Assembly (NCBI GenBank): GCA_019420505.1
Contig: JAHZHC010000002.1
Coordinates: 181,135-193,966 of the forward strand
From: Ruminococcus sp.
GTDB lineage: Bacteria > Bacillota > Clostridia > Oscillospirales > Ruminococcaceae
Length of the DNA stretch: 12,832 bases
Direction of reading: 5' to 3'
The position numbers were made by a program, and so were the translations under genes. Each line of letters opens with the position of its first letter. Within the stretch, counting starts at the first letter, position 1. Below are positions 6,689-12,516 of this stretch, piece after piece. The notes under the pieces are model-generated. The model had not been told where the DNA came from. It was given only the letters and a program-made list of their open reading frames with translations, and did no database searches.

Positions 6689-8113
6689 TTATTTAAGAGC
6701 TGCAAGCTGATCGTTAGCTTCTTTAATAAGATACTTAACGCTTCCTTCGTTTGAAGTACGGCATTCTGTCCAAGTCATGGAATCTCCGCCTGTGATCATT
6801 GTTGCCTGGTTAACGTCATTCATGATTGTCTTAAGATCTGATGAAACACCGTCGTGAATATCAAACACAGGGTTTTCCTTAGTCATTTCGTAGATCTTCT
6901 TTCTCATAGCAATCATTTCGTCATTCCACTTATATTCATCTTTGAGCTGTTCTTCAAAGATTTCAGTAGAGACATCGCTGTCAGTTGCAGTCTTAACGCA
7001 AGCCATGTAAGCTGCGAAGCCTTCCGGGTTAGGAGCCTTATAGCAAAGGTTATAACCGCTGATACGAGCAGAAATATAATATGTATCGCTATCCGGGTTC
7101 TTAGGCATTGGAACAAACATGATTTCGCCGGCTTCCATATCTCCGAAGAGAGCAGTTTTCTTCAAAGGTTCTTCAATTGCCCAGATACCGATAGGAATAA
7201 ACAATGTCTTGTGTGAACCAAGGCCATCGCCGTTTTCACCGTTACCACGGGTGTTCCAGTTGTTATCGCAACGTGGGAATACTACTTCGTTTTTCTGAAG
7301 TTCATACATTCTTGACTGAATCTTTTCGATTTCAGGGTTGGACATATTCTGTACAACCTTACCGTCCTGCATTGTAATTATAGGAACGCCGCAGCTGTCT
7401 GAAATAGCATTGTTGTACCAATATCCGTCAAGTGCATACATATCGTTTTCAGCGTCTGTAAAATCAAGACACATTTTCTCAAAGATATCCCAATCCCATT
7501 CGCCTTTTTCAAACAAATCAGCAGGCTGTTCAAATCCGGCATCTTCAATAGTTGTCTTGTTATAGAAGCAAGCATATGAAGGTGTAGGCTTGATTACAGC
7601 AATATAATGCTTGCCGTTGATGCTGAACTGATCAGCAATATCCTTGGTATCAGCCCAAAGCTCTGAGTTATAGTCAATATAATCATCGATAGGTTCAAAC
7701 TGTTGTTTGATTGCACCCTTAGGGAATGTATCCATATCATCTGCCGGGAAGAAGTCAGGAGACTGACCTGACATTACAGCGGTAGCAAGGTCATCATATC
7801 TTGTTTCATAAGTAGTTACCTTTGATTCAATTTTTCCGCCGTATTTCTTCTGGAAAAGTGTAAGTGCAGGTGAAGCAGCTTTTCCGTCTGCCGGATTAAT
7901 GTCATAGTGAGCAAGCCACTTAATTGTTTTGTTTTCAAGTTCAATTTCAGGGAGCTTATCCATAAGTCCCTCTACCATTTCTTCCTGCTTTGCAGTAAGT
8001 TTTGAAAGGTTAGCAGTTGATGATGAATCTCCGTCGCCCTTACCGCACGACGCCATTGCAGCAGCCATAATCAAAGCAAGGCTTCCTGCCAATAGTCTTT
8101 TTGCTAATTTCAT
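6689..8113 (-). CDS. ABC-type extracellular solute-binding lipoprotein
   Basis: A 474-residue lipoprotein that should capture a solute, most likely a sugar or oligosaccharide, outside the membrane for an ABC importer. Signal peptide with Lys/Arg-rich start, hydrophobic core and lipobox MASC with acylated Cys23, then a Ser/Gly-rich linker. The fold follows family 1 solute-binding proteins: FQKKYGGKIE, the MSGQSPDFF segment typical of the first lobe, many aromatic residues (KGEWDWDIF, DGYWYNN) fit for stacking on sugar rings, and a C-terminal helix region. No permease or ATPase gene is adjacent: gpr lies upstream and a zinc-ribbon gene downstream, so the partner must be encoded elsewhere. AGGAGG precedes ATG at 8113, and the gene has a perfect promoter and its own terminator, suggesting strong independent expression. 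The ligand cannot be read from sequence. Confidence 0.9.
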   Translation of the reverse strand: MKLAKRLLAGSLALIMAAAMASCGKGDGDSSSTANLSKLTAKQEEMVEGLMDKLPEIELENKTIKWLAHYDINPADGKAASPALTLFQKKYGGKIESKVTTYETRYDDLATAVMSGQSPDFFPADDMDTFPKGAIKQQFEPIDDYIDYNSELWADTKDIADQFSINGKHYIAVIKPTPSYACFYNKTTIEDAGFEQPADLFEKGEWDWDIFEKMCLDFTDAENDMYALDGYWYNNAISDSCGVPIITMQDGKVVQNMSNPEIEKIQSRMYELQKNEVVFPRCDNNWNTRGNGENGDGLGSHKTLFIPIGIWAIEEPLKKTALFGDMEAGEIMFVPMPKNPDSDTYYISARISGYNLCYKAPNPEGFAAYMACVKTATDSDVSTEIFEEQLKDEYKWNDEMIAMRKKIYEMTKENPVFDIHDGVSSDLKTIMNDVNQATMITGGDSMTWTECRTSNEGSVKYLIKEANDQLAALK

Positions 8114-8140
8114 TTAAAAATTACCTCCTTTAAAATGTTC

Positions 8141-8156
8141 ATGGGGAAATTCCCAT
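8141..8156. promoter_or_regulatory. Near-palindrome in the solute-binding protein leader
   Basis: ATGGGGAAATTCCCAT has 5-bp ATGGG/CCCAT arms and lies between the predicted transcription start (about 8185) and the ribosome site at about 8122-8131. A second small inverted repeat, AGCAA/TTGCT, spans 8164-8185. Either could be an operator (for example for a sugar regulator) or a leader hairpin; I match neither to a known consensus. Confidence 0.35.
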
Positions 8157-8191
8157 ACAAAAAAGCAACAATGCATATTTTTGCTACTTTA

Positions 8192-8220
8192 ATTATAATA
8201 GAAATAAAAAGTCTTGTCAA
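8192..8220 (-). promoter_or_regulatory. Consensus promoter of the solute-binding protein gene
   Basis: TTGACA (8215-8220), 17-base spacer, TATAAT (8192-8197) on the minus strand: a perfect sigma-A consensus. It lies between the gpr stop and the lipoprotein gene, so the latter is not dependent on gpr transcription. Confidence 0.85.
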
Positions 8221-8293
8221 TCAGCATTTTGCAATATAAACGCTGTTGTTTTTTGGTTATTATGACAACAAGGAGATATTTAAAAATAAAAAG

Positions 8294-9166
8294 TTATGAA
8301 ATAAGAGAGGCGATTTCCTCATCGCTTAAGCTTGGGTGGAAGGTTCTGTTAACGGCTGTTGCAATAAGTCCGGCAGAACGGAGAACAAGGTTATCTATGC
8401 TTTTAGGCGTAACAAGCATACCGTTAAATTCTTTTGGTATATAAGATATGCAAAGTCCTTCGGCAATGGTATTCATGTCTGCAACAGTAGGAACGCCGAT
8501 GGCTATACACGGAACTCCCAGAGTCTTCTGGGAAAGTTCTTTTCTTGCATTTTCCACGCCGCTTCCCGGAGATATCCCTGTATCAGTAAGCTGTACGGTA
8601 GTACCAAGATGGGAAATATCGGAACAAGCCAAAGCGTCAGCAATAATAATTGCATCAGGCTTTACCAGATCTGCAAGCGCTTTTACTGTTTCGGAAGATT
8701 CAACACCCGTTTGAGCCATTACTCCGGTAGTAATTACTGTAACATCAGACAAATCCGAAGTATCAATATCCTTTGCCAATCTTTTTATATGACGGGTAGC
8801 AAAGATTTTCTCAGCGGTAAGCGGTCCCAAACTATCCGGAGTAATAGCTCTGTTTCCAAGGCCTGCAAACATAATTTTTTTCGGTATTTTTCCTATAAGG
8901 GCGCAAAGCTCTTTACTCAAAATATCAATTTGTTCACTGAATAAATCTGAATACAGACTGAAACACCCTTTTGTATTTTCAATGGTAATATATTTTCCTA
9001 TAGGCTTGCCGATTATATCAGCAGCTTTTTGATTGTCTACAGTTATTTCTGTAACCTTTATGTCAGCATTATCATAGTAATGCTGAATTTGTACAACCCC
9101 GCTGATCGGAGCAGCTGTCAGAACCTGCTGAGCAGATTCCACCGCAAGGTCTGTTCGTATTGACAT
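8294..9166 (-). CDS. gpr: Spore germination protease GPR
   Basis: Aspartic-type peptidase (family A25) made in the forespore as a zymogen; it degrades small acid-soluble spore proteins at germination. The 290-residue protein begins MSIRTDLAVE, containing the autoprocessing sequence TD/LAVE. Asp111 (NRAITPDSLGP) and Asp177 (IIADALA) are 66 residues apart, the spacing of the catalytic pair Asp127/Asp193 of the Bacillus megaterium enzyme. TGISPGSGVENARKE and GVPTVAD are further family motifs. ATG at 9166 is chosen over an upstream start at 9262 because AAAGGAAG precedes it and homology starts there. The propeptide would be only 6 residues, against 15 in B. megaterium. It is the best evidence that the organism forms spores. 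I see no clear sigma-G or sigma-F promoter; a Spo0A-like word lies about 70 bases upstream. Confidence 0.95.
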   Translation of the reverse strand: MSIRTDLAVESAQQVLTAAPISGVVQIQHYYDNADIKVTEITVDNQKAADIIGKPIGKYITIENTKGCFSLYSDLFSEQIDILSKELCALIGKIPKKIMFAGLGNRAITPDSLGPLTAEKIFATRHIKRLAKDIDTSDLSDVTVITTGVMAQTGVESSETVKALADLVKPDAIIIADALACSDISHLGTTVQLTDTGISPGSGVENARKELSQKTLGVPCIAIGVPTVADMNTIAEGLCISYIPKEFNGMLVTPKSIDNLVLRSAGLIATAVNRTFHPSLSDEEIASLIS

Positions 9167-9234
9167 AAAATTCTTCCTTTCGTTATGGGTAAAAAATAGT
9201 AATATATTAAAAGTTGCGCATAAAAACAACATAA

Positions 9235-9244
9235 TTTTGTCGAA
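9235..9244 (+). promoter_or_regulatory. Spo0A-box-like site between gpr and rpsT
   Basis: TTTTGTCGAA, identical to 4114-4123. It overlaps a small palindrome ATTGTACAAT (9244-9253). It lies about 70 bases upstream of the gpr start codon and about 50 bases upstream of the rpsT -35. Predicted by eye from the TGTCGAA core. Confidence 0.4.
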
Positions 9245-9293
9245 TTGTACAATAGAAAACAAAAAATCTGTTAAAATTTTTAGGTATAACCCC

Positions 9294-9322
9294 TTGCAAT
9301 TTTATTTATAATGTGGTACAAT
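9294..9322 (+). promoter_or_regulatory. rpsT promoter
   Basis: TTGCAA (9294-9299), a 17-base spacer and TACAAT (9317-9322) preceded by TGG (extended -10). Transcription would begin near 9329. Confidence 0.75.
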
Positions 9323-9345
9323 AATTTACAAGACTTGTTTAAATG

Positions 9346-9379
9346 GTTAATTACATTTCCTCTCAGTCGTGTAATTAGC
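9346..9379 (+). promoter_or_regulatory. Hairpin in the rpsT leader
   Basis: A 10-bp stem (9346-9355 with 9370-9379, one G-T pair) with a 14-base loop. Loop bases TTCCTC (9357-9362) can pair with GAGGGA (9411-9416), which overlaps the rpsT ribosome site. This could allow control of S20 translation by the leader; the pairing is seen, the control is inferred. Confidence 0.45.
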
Positions 9380-9425
9380 TTTTGCAATAAGTATAAATTT
9401 ATTCATGAATGAGGGAGGTGCCGAT

Positions 9426-9677
9426 ATGCCAAACATTAAATCTGCTAAGAAAAGAGTTAAGGTTATCGAAACTAAAACTTTGAGAAATAAGGCTATAAAG
9501 TCTGACCTTAAAACAGCTCTTAAAAAAGCTGACGCTGCCGTAGCTGAAAACGCTGCTGACAAGGCTGAAGTTGTAAAGGCTGCAATTAAGAAAGTTGATA
9601 TGGCTTGCTCAAAGGGTGTTATGCACAAGAACAAGGCTTCAAGAAAGAAATCTCAGCTTGCTAAGTCTTTGAACTAA
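9426..9677 (+). CDS. rpsT: 30S ribosomal protein S20
   Basis: Small-subunit protein binding 16S rRNA. The 83-residue, Lys/Ala-rich helical protein begins MPNIKSAKKRV and carries GVMHKNKASRKKSQLAK near its end, both diagnostic of S20. A frame-open ATG at 9405 would add seven residues, but the GGGAGGTG ribosome site (9413-9420) lies after it and directly before ATG 9426. It is a single-gene unit with its own promoter, leader hairpin and terminator, divergent from gpr, an arrangement seen for rpsT and gpr in many Clostridia. Confidence 0.97.
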   Translation: MPNIKSAKKRVKVIETKTLRNKAIKSDLKTALKKADAAVAENAADKAEVVKAAIKKVDMACSKGVMHKNKASRKKSQLAKSLN

Positions 9678-9686
9678 TGTAAACTA

Positions 9687-9722
9687 AAAAGCTCGCACAA
9701 AAAAGTGTGAGCTTTTATTTTA
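9687..9722 (+). terminator. rpsT terminator
   Basis: AAAAGCTCGCAC pairs with GTGTGAGCTTTT (one G-T pair) around a six-A loop, followed by ATTTTAT. It begins 9 bases after the stop. Confidence 0.88.
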
Positions 9723-9730
9723 TGTTTGTA

Positions 9731-9759
9731 TTGACAAGTCAAAATAAAAGTGATATAAT
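9731..9759 (+). promoter_or_regulatory. tRNA-Pro promoter, perfect consensus
   Basis: TTGACA (9731-9736), 17-base spacer, TATAAT (9754-9759), with TGA before it making an extended -10. It starts within 10 bases of the end of the rpsT terminator and 15 bases separate the -10 from the tRNA. Confidence 0.88.
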
Positions 9760-9774
9760 ATCATACGGAGATTT

Positions 9775-9851
9775 CGAGGTGTAGCTCAGTTTGGTAGAGC
9801 ACTACGTTCGGGACGTAGGGGCCGTGGGTTCAAGTCCCGTCACCTCGACCA
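9775..9851 (+). tRNA. tRNA-Pro (anticodon CGG)
   Basis: Full cloverleaf of 77 bases: acceptor CGAGGTG/CACCTCG, D arm GCTC/GAGC, anticodon stem CTACG/CGTAG with loop TTCGGGA (CGG at 34-36, G at 37 as is usual for proline), T loop TTCAAGT, discriminator A and encoded CCA at 9849-9851. The outer two pairs of the T stem are G-T wobbles. It reads CCG codons. Confidence 0.97.
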
Positions 9852-9873
9852 GTCTTAGCGCAGACAGCGCAAT
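9852..9873 (+). repeat. Dispersed repeat, copy B (after tRNA-Pro)
   Basis: The 22 bases immediately after CCA match 22-43 (minus strand) with one difference. The match stops at the base of the following terminator hairpin, so the repeat head is joined here to a terminator, while copy A is joined to a different tail. Confidence 0.7.
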
Positions 9874-9906
9874 ATCCGATATCAGTTTGTGATATCGGAT
9901 ATTTTT
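9871..9906 (+). terminator. tRNA-Pro terminator
   Basis: A 14-bp perfect stem (9871-9884 with 9890-9903; ATCCGATATCA core), a 5-base loop and a T run. It lies 20 bases after the tRNA. Confidence 0.88.
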
Positions 9907-9950
9907 GTGCCTACTGTTATAATAAAATTGTTTTATAAAATTAATATATG

Positions 9951-10000
9951 AATCCGCAATGCTTTGAGTGAAACGAAAAGTGCTGCGGATTTTTATTTTT
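9951..10000 (+). terminator. Second terminator hairpin after tRNA-Pro
   Basis: AATCCGCA (9951-9958) pairs with TGCGGATT (9984-9991), with a further imperfect inner stem, then TTTATTTTT. It stands 45 bases after the first terminator. Either it backs up the tRNA terminator or it belongs to a gene that has been lost. Confidence 0.65.
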
Positions 10001-10291
10001 GGATGGAATAAAGCGTTCTTACAACGGCGTAAATATGCTGTTGAGGAGCTAAAAAATAAAAATAGGCACTGCGACATATAATGCGACATGTGTACCTATA
10101 AATCAAGCTGTTTTCTCATCTGGTTAATATTGCCGTGTGTATATTCTTTTCTTAGTATAGTAAAGTATATATTTTTTCTAACACTTTTTCAACTAATTTT
10201 GAAATTAAATACATTTAATGGATAAAAAAGATATCATATAAAATGTATAGATAATATACGAAATTATTTGATAAAGAGGGCATGATTAGTT
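10001..10291. other. AT-rich intergenic stretch
   Basis: No supported gene. A short direct repeat TGCGACAT occurs at 10070-10077 and 10082-10089. A plus-strand frame from GTG 9968 reads QRRKYAVEELKNKN and ends at 10081; it overlaps the terminator and has no ribosome site, so it is at best a remnant. From about 10140 the sequence is very AT-rich and presumably holds the promoter of the next gene, but no -35/-10 pair stands out. Confidence 0.5.
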
Positions 10292-10516
10292 ATGAAAAAA
10301 TTAAAAAGATACAATGTGTACAGTCCGGGAGTACATGGAAGAAAGCTTATAGGATCATCAAATGATTTAATGGAAGCAATTATGCAGGGAGAAAAGAAAG
10401 GATGTCAGACCCTTGGCTGTCCCTGCGGAAAATATGAGATTTATGACAACAAGCTGAGAACCAGTAACATACAAAAAATAATAAAATATAAGATAATGCG
10501 TGAGAGTGATGATTAG
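10292..10516 (+). CDS. Small Cys-containing protein, unknown function
   Basis: I do not recognise this 74-residue basic protein. It begins MKKLKRYNVYSPGVHGRKLIG, suggesting a small beta-strand N terminus, has a helix-like DLMEAIMQGEKKG, then three cysteines at 38, 43 and 45 (GCQTLGCPCGKYEIYD) that could bind metal or be redox-active, and a basic tail. No signal peptide or membrane segment is seen, so it is probably cytosolic. Ribosome site GAGGG lies 11 bases before ATG, slightly far; an ATG at 10282 is in another frame that soon stops. It stands alone after the tRNA. The regular amino-acid pattern favours a real gene. Confidence 0.6.
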   Translation: MKKLKRYNVYSPGVHGRKLIGSSNDLMEAIMQGEKKGCQTLGCPCGKYEIYDNKLRTSNIQKIIKYKIMRESDD

Positions 10517-10630
10517 GAAATGACTGTACATATCTTACAAATTCAGTTAGCAAAAACTGTGGAAGTATACAAAATATAATAGGTATATACAAATAATTTG
10601 CACAAAACCAATAAAATAGTTATTTAATAT

Positions 10631-10708
10631 AATAAAGGGAGAAATGATTTAAGCTCAGGAGGTGATTCCAATGCAGAGGTAAAACTGTTTCATGATTTAT
10701 TTATGTAA
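10631..10708 (+). pseudogene. Start-less coding remnant (about 26 codons)
   Basis: One frame from an upstream stop (10625-10627) to TAA (10706-10708) reads ...NDLSSGGDSNAEVKLFHDLFM, which has natural protein-like composition but no ATG, GTG or TTG before its last codons. It could be the tail of a decayed gene, or chance. GGGAG at 10637-10641 sits before an out-of-frame ATG that meets a stop after two codons, compatible with a lost base; this is inference. Confidence 0.3.
10657..10682 (+). promoter_or_regulatory. Very strong ribosome site with three-codon minigene
   Basis: AGGAGGTGAT (10657-10666) matches ten bases of the sequence complementary to the 16S rRNA 3' end. Eight bases after AGGAGG comes ATG CAG AGG TAA. 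It lies 77 bases upstream of the secreted-protein start. It may be a leader minigene or a ribosome standby site, or an accident of the overlapping GGA GGT GAT codons. Confidence 0.4.
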
Positions 10709-10759
10709 CTAAGCAAAAATATATTAAAAAACCAAAATTAATTTAAAGGAGAGTTAATT

Positions 10760-11170
10760 ATGAAAAAGTTTTCAAGAATATTTATAAGCTTATTATTGGT
10801 TTTATCTATGTCAATAATAACAGCACTTTCAGCAAACGCATCAACAACAAAGAATTACTCATTTTATATTTCAAATACTGGTTCGGTTACAAATCTAAAA
10901 ACAAATCCTATTTCCCCAGAGCAAAACGACAGCTTTTACATAAATGTTCATCTATCATCAAAAGCAGGAACTTCTTCAGTACAGTGTAAGGTTTACGTAA
11001 AAGATAAACTTGTTTTAGATAAAAAAATTAATAGTATAGGTGATCATTCATATACGATTTCTGACCCAAATATTAAATCATATAATTCAAATATTGTTGT
11101 TCACTTATACTTAAATCCTACACCTACTGGTCTTGGTAGCGCAGCATCAGGATATATTAAATATCACTAA
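10760..11170 (+). CDS. Small secreted protein, unknown function
   Basis: 136 residues. A classical signal peptide (KK-F-SR start, hydrophobic 7-23) should be cleaved after Ala27 in SANA-S, leaving about 109 residues outside the cell. The mature part alternates polar and hydrophobic residues (SFYINVHLSSKAG, CKVYVKDKLVL, IVVHLYLNPTP), as in a small beta-sandwich. It has one cysteine, no lipobox and no cell-wall anchor. AAAGGAGAG precedes ATG at 10760. The lipoprotein gene follows after 29 bases, so the two are probably co-transcribed. I recognise no family and infer no activity. Confidence 0.75.
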   Translation: MKKFSRIFISLLLVLSMSIITALSANASTTKNYSFYISNTGSVTNLKTNPISPEQNDSFYINVHLSSKAGTSSVQCKVYVKDKLVLDKKINSIGDHSYTISDPNIKSYNSNIVVHLYLNPTPTGLGSAASGYIKYH

Positions 11171-11199
11171 TTAATAAATTATAAAGAGAAGTAAGTATT

Positions 11200-12360
11200 A
11201 TGATGAGTTTTAAAAAAATACAGTGTGTTTTATTAATAATATTATTCTTTTCATCGTGTTCTGAAGTAAAACAAGATGTTGAATCTTTAAAGATTAATAT
11301 TAATAGTGACAATTTGATTCCATATAATGAGATTTTGAATGAATATGATAAAATATTTGAACAAGAATACTCAAAGTTCACGCTGCCGAATAAAGATAGA
11401 GTTAATATCAGTATCCCGGAAGGAATATACACTCTAACAGTAGGATATAAAAATAGTAAAAAAGATGTTAAGTGGGCTGAAAATCTATTTAAAAATTTAG
11501 TAAATAAGTTTTATCATGATAAAAATCCAATTGTAGAAAATAAAGATAATATTATTTTTTCATATGGTAATATTGCTTCTATCGGATTATTTGGCGATAT
11601 AGGAATGGTAGAAAAGGACTTTAATATTTCTAAATACATGCCGTCTGACAATTTTGAAGCTGAGGTTGAATCATATTGGTTAAATCGAATGAGCGATATT
11701 AGTAATACAAATAATGATAATATGGACTTTTCTTTAAGTGAAGCGGTAGATTTATGTGACACATTCTTTAATAAAGATTATAAAAATTATTTTTCTGACT
11801 TCACTCTGAAACCTAAAGATGTAAATCTTTTAAAATATGACAATGGGGAATATGCATATTATATGATTTGTGAAAGTATTTATAAAGGAGTTCCGTTGCA
11901 AGAAAATTATGATAACTTCACTTTTTCGGAAGATGTTTATGGTACAGTAAGTTTACAAACTCACGTTTTGCTTCAAAATCATAATGTCAAATTTGTAAGT
12001 TCGCCTGAACGATTTACTGTTATAAAAGAACAACCTGTTGATAAGATATTATCTTTGCAAGGCGCAGTAAATCAATTAGAAAAAGAACTTGCAAATAATT
12101 ATAGATTAAATTTTGATGGTATTGAATTAATGTATGAGGCTTATGATGAAACCCCAAGAATCAGCCTGGTTAATGAGGACTCTGATTCCGAAAATAATCT
12201 CTATAATTTGGAAAATGGGAAAAGAAATTTTACGTATACACCAGTCTGGTGTTTTATGATAGATTCTGATACAGATAATTTTGGTAATAAACAGTTCTAT
12301 CATTATCGTGAATATATCACAGTAAATGCTATAACAGGTGAGATTTGTGTTCATAAGTAA
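11200..12360 (+). CDS. Lipoprotein of unknown function, first of a tandem pair
   Basis: 386 residues. Signal peptide with FFSSC lipobox (Cys20), so a membrane-anchored extracellular protein. The start is ATG 11200 or the adjacent ATG 11203; GAGAAG lies 8 bases before the first. After a short linker, residues 42-104 align without gaps to residues 43-105 of the next lipoprotein, 21 of 63 identical (shared D..FE..Y.KF.LP.K pattern and a Trp). The C terminus, FTYTPVWCFMID...YREYITVNAITGEICVHK, resembles the closing strand pair of PepSY-like or YycI-like domains, in which an amide-rich strand ends in TGEI. The gene is markedly AT-rich compared with the fab genes, as are its neighbours, which fits an accessory region. 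Function unknown. Confidence 0.8.
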   Translation: MMSFKKIQCVLLIILFFSSCSEVKQDVESLKININSDNLIPYNEILNEYDKIFEQEYSKFTLPNKDRVNISIPEGIYTLTVGYKNSKKDVKWAENLFKNLVNKFYHDKNPIVENKDNIIFSYGNIASIGLFGDIGMVEKDFNISKYMPSDNFEAEVESYWLNRMSDISNTNNDNMDFSLSEAVDLCDTFFNKDYKNYFSDFTLKPKDVNLLKYDNGEYAYYMICESIYKGVPLQENYDNFTFSEDVYGTVSLQTHVLLQNHNVKFVSSPERFTVIKEQPVDKILSLQGAVNQLEKELANNYRLNFDGIELMYEAYDETPRISLVNEDSDSENNLYNLENGKRNFTYTPVWCFMIDSDTDNFGNKQFYHYREYITVNAITGEICVHK

Positions 12361-12443
12361 ACTTTATTACGCAAGTATATAAAAAAGTAAAACAGTTTCC
12401 TTAAGTTAATTCTTATTAATTATTAAAAATATTATATTAAGAA

Positions 12444-12495
12444 CAAGCACCCAATTATAATTAATATTATTTATTATAATTAAGGTGTTTGTTTT
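12444..12495 (+). terminator. Hairpin between the tandem lipoprotein genes
   Basis: An outer stem 12444-12451 with 12484-12491 (one G-T pair), a small internal loop, and an inner AT stem 12453-12461 with 12473-12481; TTTTAG follows. It may end the upstream transcript 84 bases after the stop, or act as attenuator for the next gene, whose ribosome site begins 12 bases later. Confidence 0.6.
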
Positions 12496-12516
12496 AGTTA
12501 AATCAAAGGTGATTAT

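Noticed and set aside
8222..8244. Hairpin (CAGCGTTT with AAAATGCTG) after gpr, as a possible gpr terminator
   Set aside because: No U-tract follows on the minus strand; the stem runs directly into the -35 of the next gene.
9968..10081. Plus-strand frame with QRRKYAVEELKNKN that recalls the C terminus of a tyrosine recombinase
   Set aside because: It has no ribosome site, overlaps a terminator hairpin and lacks any recombinase catalytic motif; resemblance is too weak to call.
9802..10089. Minus-strand open frame of 95 codons across the tRNA-Pro gene, ending in TGLEPTAPTSRT
   Set aside because: It is the antisense translation of the tRNA and its terminator, a well known kind of spurious ORF.
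10561..10626. Possible promoter TTGCAC-17-TATTTA and GTATAC repeats before the secreted protein
   Set aside because: The DNA is so AT-rich that such matches are expected by chance; no pair is better than several others nearby.
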